From Asterias amurensis (taxonomy: Eukaryota; Echinodermata; Asteroidea; Forcipulatida; Asteriidae): a stretch of DNA of 64,000 bases. The stretch is from NCBI RefSeq assembly GCF_032118995.1, contig NC_092656.1, positions 23,456,965 through 23,520,964 on the forward strand. Reading direction: 5' to 3'. A model generated the notes under the pieces. That model was not told the origin of the DNA. It saw nothing but the letters and a program-made list of their open reading frames with translations, and did no database searches. A program made the translations under genes and the position numbers. Shown in pieces: positions 38,001-50,000 of this stretch (the stretch's first letter is position 1; every line of letters starts with the position of its first letter).

Positions 38001-41000
38001 ACCATTTTGGTGGTCAATAGGTTTACGTGTAATCTCTGCTTCACCTAAAATGCGCACTTCATTGGATAACGCACAGTGACAATGCCCACCAAAATGGCAC
38101 ACCCAAGATTATTCTTATGAATTGGGTCAATAAACCTTATTTGAAATGTACTTTTGGATTGTTTCTTGCAGATCTTTGTGACAAACCCTGACGGCACACC
38201 AGCAGGGGATAGGACCATACAATTAACAGCTGATACGAATGAGGGACAAATCTTTAAGGAAACCATCGTGTCTCCACCAAACGGAGTCATTGACTTCACT
38301 GCAAGGAATATCTCCATCCAAGCATCCTCACTCAGTCTCTATGTAAGTGTTTATTTTATTTCAATTTTTATTTATTGTTTCTGGTTGTGGCGACAAGAAC
38401 CCTCAAAAAAACAAACACAATGACTTGCCAAGAGCCCCATAGAGAGAAGACAAACAATGTAGTTTTAGTTTTAGGGAAAACCCATGAAACCCGGTTAGGA
38501 CTAAAAACCCAATCCGCATAATGCCCTAGTGTGATTCGAACCGTGGTCCCAGAAGTAGAAGGTGAGGTAAGATACCACTATGCCGATCCAACCGCTTTAA
38601 GTGTTCAAGTAAGTGCTTAAAAAGTTTTAAACAAACAATTTCTTTTGGCGAAAATGGGGATGTGCAAATATGGAGTTTTTCTATAACTTACTTTTGAAGT
38701 TTCTGTTTAATAATAGCCCTAGCGAGTTTGACTATAGATATAGATTCTGCTACATGATTGACCCATCTGTCTCCTAAAGTGGGCCACAGACCCTTGCAAT
38801 TTTGGTCTCTTTTTAACAACCAATTACTTTACCATTTGTTTTCCCTTCTGAAACTCCCTTCTCATGCCTGTATTAGGCAGTGGCACCAGGCTACAGCAAC
38901 AGCCCTAGTGAGTATGACTCCAGGTATAGATTCCGCTACATGATTGACCCATCTGTGTCCTTCGGAGCTCAACCTCAGTATTCTCCAACCAGTAGTTTCA
39001 TCCAGATCACACCAATCTTAGAGACTGTCGCCATTGGCTCCGTTCAGACCCTGAATATTGATTTCACTGCCAGGGATAGTGAGAAAGACGGTATCAAATT
39101 CAACTTTCTGGTGAGTTTTTTACTGCTGAAATTTAAACCCTTTTGGGCCGGAAACGACTTGCACCAAAGTGCCCATAACGGCTGCAACCATAAAGGTCAA
39201 AGTAAAGGTCATGACCTGAATTGACATTTTTCAATGTTTCTCCTGGTATGTGATCACTCTGTTTTGTCCCCCGGTAAATCTGTTGGTATTTTCCCCCAAA
39301 AGTTGACAAGTGTCATGTGAATCATTTAAATCTTATGAGAAAATAGGGGGTTGGGGTTGTTGTAATATAGAGCTTGATAGACTTGGTGTGCGCTAAAACC
39401 TTTGCACAATGGGTGGACTGGGCTGGTAACAATGTTAACAGCAGTAGAGACGAGTACCCAATGGCAATATTTACAGAGCTTGATAGACTTGGTGTGCGCT
39501 AAAACCTTTGCACAATGGGTGGACTGGGCTGGTAACAATGTTGACAGCAGTAGAGACGAGTACCCAATGGCAATATTTACTGAGACCCTTCCAGCATCAA
39601 AGCTGCTATACAAATTGCAGCACCCACATGATGTAACATGAGTGATGCTGTATCAGAGCTGCTATACAAATTGCAGCACCCACATGATGTAACATGAGTG
39701 ATGACGTATCAGAGCTGCTATACAAATTGCAGCACCCACATGATGTAACATGAGTGATGACATATCAGAGCTGCTATACAAATTGCAGCACCCACATGAT
39801 GTAACATGAGTGATGACGTATCAGAGCTTTTTGTGGGTCTTTCACAAAAGCACTGGATAAGTGTATACGAAATTATGTCTTTTTTAACACATTTAAAATC
39901 TATTTATGCTCATACGACTCGATTACCTTATTGATTGAAAACATTTGAAATGAAATTAAGCAAAGATCACGACTTGCTGTTTTCGTCCCAGTAGGTCTTT
40001 GACAAGTCAGCCCTGAGAATTTGCAATACCTAGTAATTATATTTTGTTATTCCTCTTTGCTAGTTCATGTCAAGAGGAAACATACTGAGGGAATCAGTGG
40101 ATGCGATCCTTGGTGAAGATTCTGAAACCCTAAGACGTGCTGCCAGGCAGGCTGAGGGAGAAGCCTTGGAACCAGAAATCGCTATAGACCCATCTATAAT
40201 GATTGATCCTTTCATAGTAGAGCCATCTATTATAATAGAACCATCTGATTTTTTGGTGGAAGAATCTGAACTCTCAACAGGTAAGCAATATCTCTTTCTA
40301 AAATATTTCATTCGACAAGTTGGTTTAAAATAATAATTGTGCCCGCCCTCATGAAAACTGCACTGAATTGAATTAGCCCTCATAGTGTTCATAATAGGAC
40401 CATTCAAAAGTATGTATTATTTCAAATATTGTGTTGATAATGAACATGGTTGCTAATAGCAGTAAATTTTATCTTTTTCAATTCTCATTGATTCCCAACC
40501 ACCCTATTAACCTTATTAAAAAATAACTCCCCCCGAAAAAAAAATGAAAAAAATATGTAGGCGATTCTAGTTCCTCCCAATTTAGCTTCGTTAAACCCCC
40601 CAACCCTACAGAGAAGCCGGTTATTATCGTCAAGCCTGGAGAGCTGAACACCGTCAAAGCAACCTTCACTGTCACCCCAGAGATGATGCCTGTAGCTCGT
40701 GTCATGGTACATTACATTAGGAAGGATGGAGAGGTCGTGGCTGACACTATGACCTTCAATGTACAGCAAGTCTTTGAGAATGAGGTGAGAAGTGTGCCAA
40801 GTTATTCGGCTCATATAATTTAAGTTTCATGGATTGACAAGGAAAGTTTACTCAACGTGTCATTTGATATTGAAGCTACCCATAGCTTGTTTATTTATTT
40901 ATTTATTTTACGGTTAACTTTTGTAAGAAAAACACATGGTTGGTAGTAACAGAACCCGGTGTACAGAATAATTGCTTTATATGAAATGTTGCAGGTACAC

Positions 41001-44000
41001 CATGTAGTTAAATCTCTATTTGGAGTAACTGTACTTTGAGACTAAACAGATCCAAAGACATGCATGTAATATGAACATCTTATTTTACATCAAGGTTAAT
41101 GACACAGTGAGGTATCTAAAAACACAGTTTGGCATGACTTGTCCAGTTGTGAGTTTACTGGCAAGACGCTAAAATCACTTGCCTTAGGCCTGGGGTCCAG
41201 TTCAATATTCTAGCCCTGATTAGTGTGTTTATTCTCAATGTTAAAGGAAGTGGACACTTTTGGTAATTACTCAAAATAATTGTTAGCATAAAAACTTACT
41301 TAGTAACAAGCAATGGAGAGCTGTTGATAGTATAAAACATTGTGACAAACAGCTCCCTCTGAAGTAATGTAATTTTCGAGAAAGAAATAACCTTCCACAA
41401 AATTTAATTTCAAGACCTCAGAATTATATTTTGAGGTTCCAAAATCAAGCATCTGAAAGCACACAACTTGGTGTGACAAGGGTGTTTTTTCTTCTATTAT
41501 TATCTCGCAACTTCGATGACCAATTCAGTTCAAATTTTCACAGGTTTGTTATTTTGCGCATATGTTGAGATACACCAAGTGAGAAGACTGGTCTTTGACA
41601 ATTACCAATAGTGTCCAGTGTCTTTAAATGCCATGGTATACTTTCCAGGTAACCATGGAGTTTGTTGATGAGGAAGCTCTGCCAGGAGACATGACAAAAC
41701 TAAAGATCCAGGCCGCTCCCGGTTCACTTTGCGGAGTAGGAGTCGTCGACAAGAGTGTCCAGCTACTTGGGGGAGACAACCAACTGAAGAGAAGCAAGGT
41801 AAACTACAATGTACAGCCAGGTTCACACTGTTTTTCTTATCCCAGTGAAATACAGCCTAGGGGAGGCCCCAGGAGTTTTTTCACCCAATTGTTTTCCCAA
41901 AGCACTTTCACACTGTCCCTGCCTCGGTCCCTTTTCCACAGGGTTCCAACTGCACGTTCAAGAATACCCTATGTTTTACTGCTTGCTCCTGCTCCTATCT
42001 CACCAGGGTATGCCCATTTGCTGGGTAGTTCAAGGGTACAGCAAAAGGGCTGGCCATTGAGTTTTTTATGTGGAACATGCTTTTGTGACCTCAAAATGGA
42101 AATTAATTGTGTGGTGTTATCATAATTATTATTAAGATTCCGGTAAAAAATCTTACCCACAGTATAAATTGTTAGAGTTTTCAAGACGTATTTGAGAGCA
42201 AACTTTATGGTTTGACAAAGTGCGGAAAGGACATAATAATAATAACAACAATAGCATTTATATAGCGCTCAATACACGGTTTCTAAGTGCTGGCATTACA
42301 TTAACATGAGAGACCTTTACAGCTTTATTAGACTTAGTAAAAAAAAAGACCAATGCAGCTGTATGTGGCTTGTTTCAAAGAGACCTTGGCAGCCACAATA
42401 TTTAATTTCCATGACAATCTTACTAGAGATACTGTGTTAATAAGTCTGCAAAGTCCGCTAGGTTTGGACATTTGGAGATTATGTAGAAGTGCATGGTCCT
42501 TAAAATTTCCCTATCTACTGAGAAAAAATCAGTCAGTTGTGCAGGGAAATGCAAAAATAGGTTTAAGTACGCGCGACAGGTTAAAAGTCGAACAATCAAG
42601 GGTTTGTAATTTAAGTTCACTCCAGATATTTGTGTATTTCGTTCTTTACTACAGGTGTTTTCTTCCTTGGAGAAGCATCAACTTTCTGAAAAAGATGGTG
42701 AGCTCGACAAGAGCGAGCACTGCCCTCCTGACTTTCCATGGTGGGCAGGTAGGAGAAAGCGTTCAACCTTCTACAACCCACGTCAAACATATGAAGATGC
42801 ATCCCTGGCATTCAAGGTGGGTTTTCAATATGATAGGAAACAAACAAATGATAAGATGTGTGACAGAAAACATCAAAGTTTGAAGCTTTGTCATGGGTGA
42901 GTTTTCACTGCTGTTACCAACAACTGTTTCGGTCAGTGATTAACCCATGGCCACTTCAACCGTAACAGTTATTGTTTACAACCGTGAAAATGCACCTTAT
43001 ATCCTGTATAAAGCTAGAACAAAGTGGCCATAAAAAATTGGTATTCGAATGCAGGGATATCCAAGGAAGAGTTGGGTACAAATTGCGCCTCTCTAGCATG
43101 CCTAGTACAGAATATACTTCAAACCAATATTCGGCAGCTATTATTATGCATTGCACCATGATTTGTGTGTGTTGTATCTTGACAGCTCTGTGTACAAGAA
43201 GTGAATTTTAACAATTGGAAAAAAATAGGGCGTAACGATTATTGCTTCACCAAAATTTGTTTCCCATTCGCAGGAAGTATGAACTGAGCTTCATTGTTTC
43301 ATTCCTGCAGTTCTTGGTAGTACTTAAGTTACAAATTTGACATTGTTGTGAAAGGGACAAAATTTAATGAAATATTTTATTCAATGCATTGAGTTTTCAT
43401 GATTTTTTTTTTTTTTTTGGGGGGGGACCATAAGTTTTGACATTGTTGTGAAAGTGACAAATTTAATGAAATATTTTATTCATTGTATGGAGGTTTCGTG
43501 GTTTTTTGGGGGGGACATAAGTTTTGAGTAACATCAAAAACTTTGTTCAAATTTCATTGAAATAATATCAATATAGTATTAAGTTTTTTATTTGACCCTG
43601 AAAATAGAACTTAATCTTGTGTTTTGTTGAAATGTAGAGGGTCCAGTTCTGTGATTTGGAAAAACCCCCCAAAAACACTATGTGTGACTTAAACATACAC
43701 TTTCCATTTCACTCTTTGATCACAGCAAATGGGTCTTGTGTTCCTGACTAATATTCAAGTAGAGACACGCCCTTGCCAATCAAGGGACATTTACTACCGC
43801 GGAAGAGGTAAGTTAAGAGTAAGATTTCAAAATGAATGGTGGACTTCTGGTGATATAATATTGAAGTCTTGTATAGCGCACATATTTACCAACAAGCTAC
43901 TCAAGGCGCTTAGTATATATTCATTACACAGAAAGTGAGGTTATTTAAAGTTATGAATTCTGAGACCCAACTTTGTAGCACCTTATAAGGGTTTACAAGG

Positions 44001-47000
44001 CGCATTTAGCAGCCACAACCAGGAACACCGGGGCGAACAGCTTCTCTTTTCGATAAGTGCACTGGGTCCTTTTTCCTGCGTTACACAACACATGGGACCA
44101 ACGGCTTTACATCCCATCTGAAAGGACGAAGCAATGGTTAAGTGTCTTGCTTAAGGACACAAGTGTCACGGCTGGGATTCGAACCCAAACTCTGCTGATC
44201 AGAGACACCAGAGTTTCGATTCGATGGTCTTAAGCGCTCGGCCACAACACTTCCGGTGAATGTATATTGTGTACAATAACCCTTCCAGCTTAAACCAATA
44301 TGTATGTAAAAATTGGTCACGGGTGACAGATACAATAAATAAAATATGAAATAAAAAAATGGCAGAATTTGTTTTCCAAATTCTTGTGGAACATACAAAA
44401 TAACATGTAAGCTTGTGAGAAGTAAACCAGTCACTTCAAACAATAACCTGAGCACATGATGCAAAATTATCAAAGAAGGGTCAAGTTTAAAGGATTAAAG
44501 GAGCATAATGCCTTAACATTTCTCCAAATGTTCCTCTAAGAAATTATTATTTATCCTTTTTGAAGAGTTATTCATGCACAAAAACACCCACAGTGTGTTG
44601 TAGTTATTGAGTAAAGATTTTAAAAACTATAAATTTGCCTCTGGAAATACAACCAGTGGAACAAAAGATTGAAGAAGATTCTAAAGACGGTTATAGGTTT
44701 GTTCATGTTGTGATATCATATGCAGCAGCCTTGGCTTAGCTTGTGCCTCGCAAGGAGAGAGAAATATGTGCAGATACAAGACTGGACAAAAGATCAAATG
44801 ATTTCAGGCAAATTATTACCTCCAGTAGCAAGTATGAAGCCAGATTTAAATCAACAACATCCGGTTTAATGTGCCTGTGCTCTACCAACTGAGCTGTGTA
44901 GCTCTTTGTTTGCAGTCCCCCTATTTTGTCAATATCTTTGTTCGGGGCACCAGTCCCGAACCATACAACGGTTAACTGCCGCGTGGCCAGAGATCACAGT
45001 CAAGTTTACAATACAACCTGGGAAGCGGCAGCCAGGAGATCACTTTAAGTAGATGCGACTTTTTGTTTCAAATGTTTTTTTTATTAAACCTATCATAATG
45101 TTTTTTTTCTTAAAATGTTCCAACCCTTAAGGCATACCAGTATTCGATGGAGTACCAGAGGCAGTGGCAGTTCCATTAGTATTTGACGATGTGCAATTTA
45201 GCGTAGGGGTAGAGTCACCAGTTTCACAAGCTGCTGGACCTGTCGAGGAGGAAGATGACGTTCCAGTAACAGTCAGAACTTACTTTCCTGAGACATGGCT
45301 CTGGGATCTCACCAGAATAAGGTTGGTCAGTTTTACAGTTTAAGTTTTGTCTAAAATTCCGCATCCGGCCACCACTTTATCTCCTTTAATTTGAGATCAA
45401 ATCTAGTCTTTACCTGTCCAGAAGGGTTGACAGAATGTATAGACCAATCCGACGTGCACCAGGCGCGCAAGTGTTGAGCACCATGCGCCATTTGCTGAAG
45501 TGTCTTCAATGCCTAGATTGTGCGCAAAAGGACACCGCAGTTGGTAATTTTCAATAGAGGACGCTACCAATTTTGTCTCGTCAGATTGGTCTATACAGAG
45601 AGGCACATGCACTTTGAACTAATCATTTATTGTTTAAAGTGCACCACAAACAATTATGTCAGCACACTGAATATAGTGACAATTAAAAGTTAATTTTAAA
45701 AGGTTGAACAAAAAGAGAAAACAACTTGAGATAAACAATGACTACCATAATAAAAACAAAACAAATGAGTTTTAACCAATGACTTCAAGGATTCATAGCT
45801 GTGGGCTGCACAAATGTTTGATGAAAGATCATTCTACACCATGGGAGCAACAACCAAGAACTAGTGCAAAGTGTCAAAATAAATTTATTTTAGAATATAT
45901 AGTGGTCATGACAATGCATTTGGCCACACTATTTTAGTCTCATTTAATAAGAGTACATTTTTAATTTTTAAAATAAATTGATGAAATTCTTTATACGCGA
46001 TGCAAAAATTAACATCTTATTTATAGTTGTGGTAACTGCTGCTTAGGATCCAAACTGCCTCTAGCCACTAGGCTAGCTTGATGGTCTAGTGGTAAGACAT
46101 CTGCTCTAGCGATGCAAAGGTCACCGGTTCAAATCCCACCAGAGTGATTTGCCTGTGGAGTTTTTTTCACAGAACTCGTGGGAAAGTATTTTATACACAT
46201 CGATGTAAGAGTAAAAAACAGACTTTAGCACGGAATAGAACAAAACATGAAGATTAATTTATTTAATCCATTTTTGTTTATTCTGTTTTCCTTTGACAGC
46301 TATGACTCCAGCCAAGCTGAAGTTGAAGTGGAGGTCCCAGACACAATCACTGACTGGGTGGGAAGTGGATTCTGCTTGTCAACTGAGTATGGAATTGGTG
46401 TTTCTAATCCTACCACACTGCGAGCCTTCCAGCCATTCTTTGCCTCCTATAATCTTCCGTACTCAGTTATTCGCGGGGAGGAGGTGCCGGTATCTGTTAC
46501 AGTCTTCAACTATCTTTCCGAGTGTCTTGTTGTAAGTGTTAATGTCTAGGGCTGCATGCATTCGTACCTAGCTGAAATCTCCTTCATTACACTGTTAGGG
46601 ACCAATTTCAGATGGACTGTATAGTCCTAACTCTTTGTGAAATCGACCCCTGGTGTTATTGGCTCGTCAGTTTTTATTTCATAACCACTTCTTACTGTCA
46701 GCAAAGCAAAAGGCATGCACACTTGTGGTGAATCTCATTAACCGACGAGTGTTGCAACAAAGTGTAGTGAGTTTGCCCACACGCTATAAAATCTTCTTGA
46801 TAATTTTTCTGCTGCAATAAACACAAAGATTTTCTAACTAGCAAACAATGTTTATGAAATTGGGCCCATTTTCTTTACCAATGAAAAATTTGAATTCTGT
46901 GATTTTCAGAAAGAGTATTTTGGAAAAAAACTGTTTTGCTGTGATACAATAGCTCTTGGTATTTTTATGGTATTTTGAACTTTGAACTTTAACTTGTAGG

Positions 47001-50000
47001 TGAAATTGACACTGCAAGAGTCCAGCGACTTCCTCCTAAAGGATAAAGACAATGAGCAGCGTCTCTGTGTGTGCGGTGCAGAATCCAAGACGGCAGTATT
47101 CAATGTCTCCTTCTCAGAGCTTGGTATGGTACCAATCGAAGGTAAGACTACTAAATTTGATTAGGTTAATCTTGTGGTTATTTATTTTTTGTTGGCTGAA
47201 GAGTTGCACGCCTAATGTAATAATAATAGCAATAGCTTGCATTTATAAAGCGCTTAATACAGGGTTTCTAAACGCTGTTACAGGTAAGAGTAATTAATTA
47301 CACAATATGAAGACGATTGTTATAGATTATTCTGTAAACATGCTTAGACTGATCTATTAAGTGGGCTTTGAGTTCATTCTTAAATGAGTCCAGTGTAGTG
47401 AAGGTATGGTTGTGCACGGGAAGGTTTCTTCCAGAGAGTGAGTGTGGCAATTGAGAAGGGGGGGTTCTCCATAGCGAGTGTGGGGGATATTGAATTCTAG
47501 AAAGCAGACAAATAGAGAGCTACATTCTGGTTTTGTTGTCTTGTAGTTCATGCCGTCTCTGTGGAGGACCTGAATGCTTTGTGCGGTAATGATGCAGTCA
47601 GCTCTAGCCAAACTGGATTCAGTGATGGCATTCGCAAAGAACTACTAGTTGAGGTAAGATTGTCTGAATCTTTAAAACTGAACCCACACCTCGATGACTA
47701 GAACCACTAGAATTTGAACTTGTTAGTTTTTGAATTGAGTATTCATTGGATATGTTAATAATAATATCAAAGTCTTATATAGTGTACGCATCTGCCAAAC
47801 AAGGTACTGAAGGCGCTGAGAATATACAAACTTCAAGAATGGTTTATAATATTGAAGTGATGAATTATGAGACCCAATTATTTAGCACCTCATATAGGGA
47901 TTTACAAGGTGCTACGACGCATTCAGCAGCCACTGCCAGGAAAACCAGGGCGAACTCCTTCTCTTTTGATGTGCACTGGATTCTTTAACATGCGTTACAC
48001 AACACATGGGACCAACGGCTTTACGTCCCATCCGAAGGACGAGGCAATGGTTAAGTGACACTTGTCATGGCTTGGGATTCAAACCCACACTCTGCTGATC
48101 AGAGACACCAGAGTTTGAATTCGGTGCTCTTAAAAACAGTTTGACGTCTTTAAAATGTTGCTCATTTACAACTTCATACATGAATCTAGAGACATTAGCG
48201 AAGTCAGATTGTGAAGGTTGCAAGAATGTCAATTGTGTGCTTTTATGATTTCTCTTGGAAAGGTTGTTGATGCTAGTGTTGTTTTATTGTAACTTTGGCT
48301 GTATTTGTTATTAATGATTTATAATTTCCAACAAATTTGTCCTCCAGGCTGAAGGAGTGGAGGAGGAGTATACCATCAACTCGTATTTCTGCCCCGAAGG
48401 TAAATTTATTTTATTCACCTTTGTAAAGAAAGTAAATGCATACAATGATTAACATATTTTTATCGATATATCTTTGTGATATAACTCTTTTGAGATCACA
48501 CTCCAATCGTAACTCTGTAATTGTTTAAACATAATGTTTGCTTTAATTAGTGCAATATTTATTTGAATTAAGATATAAACAAAATTATGACTACTACTAA
48601 GTACAACCTAAAACCCAAGTAATCTTAGAGCCATGTCACTCCGGGCAGTTTACAGGCAACCAGTTTCAGGCAATCTCCAAGAAGAAAAGCTAGTCACACT
48701 TCAATGTTCACCTATTTTTGTAAGAGATTGTAAGACATGTTTGAGAAATTCCTTATTTGCTACCAAAGTGGTCCTGTAGCATGCACTGCAGTTTGTTGCC
48801 TTGGAGATGGTTGTAAAGTTGCCTTATGTGACAAGACCTTTACAGTTTATTTTGTTTCATACTTTTGTCACTAAGTTTTTTAATCACTGATTCAACTGTT
48901 TTGATATAAAAAGATTAAAAAAAAAAACATCCCAGGAATTCCTTATTAATTGACTGAATGGCTAATCGCAACAGGAAAAATGAATTGTGATAAACATGGT
49001 GTGTTTTTTCCTTCAGAAACTGGTGTATTTATTTCCGGAGAAGACCTGGCTTTACCCAACAATGTAGTCAAGGATTCGCAGCAAGCTAAAATTACACTCA
49101 CAGGTTGGTAAAGGAGTTCAGTATAGAATAGGGGATAAGTTTCTGTTTCATAGTTTGGACTGGGTGTGTTATAAAACACTTATTGACTGGCAGAGTTCAG
49201 TCACTAGTATCTCCCCCTTGGGCCTATGAGTGACCAGACGAGGGTCCTATATACCTTGGCTTTCGACCTCTTCTGGTCACTCACAGTCCCTCTGGGTGCA
49301 TAGATTTTCACTAGTGACCTCATTGCCAGTCCATATAATAATTGTAATAATACTAAGTATTGCTTATTATAATGCGCTCATATCCATCACTCAGTGCACT
49401 CCAGGCGTTTCAACTTTCAATATTTTCCTACAAGGTATTGAGGAGATACGTTTTTGATGTATGGGACCTATTTCTTTACCTAGCACCATGTAATTGTTTA
49501 CAAGGTTTTACAAGCATTACACAACACACAAAACCAACAGCTTTACGTCCCGTTTGGAGTACGCAGCAGTAATGGTTAAGGGTCTTTCTTAAGGACACAA
49601 GTGTCATGACTTGGATTCCACCCACACTCTGCTCATCAGAAACACCAGAGCTCAAGTCTGATGCTGTTTTCAGCTTGGCCACGACACATCATGCATTTAT
49701 AATATATATTTTTGTTCCCTTTCTTTTTTCTTCTAATACCCGTCTTTTCTGAACTCTATTTTTGCAGGTGATCTGATGGGTCCAACTTTATCAAACTTGG
49801 ACAAACTCCTGCAGGTGCCAACAGGCTGTGGAGAGCAGAACATGCTCGGTATGGTACCCAACATCCTTGTCATGCAGTATCTTGAGAGTACAGAGCAACT
49901 TACCCCTAATGTCGCTGATAAGGTAGGAATAAGAGTCCAACTTGTCTTAGTGATATTTAGACTTTTGATAGCTTCCTTTAATGGCACTGGACACCATTGG

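Noticed and set aside
42353..42883. Open frame of 176 codons on the plus strand
   Set aside because: It starts in intron 14 and crosses exon 15 in a different frame; the true exon frame carries the A2M-like sequence, so this is a shadow.
46083..46143. A functional tRNA gene
   Set aside because: Box A and box B are good, but the acceptor and anticodon stems do not pair and the sequence continues into a SINE-like tail.
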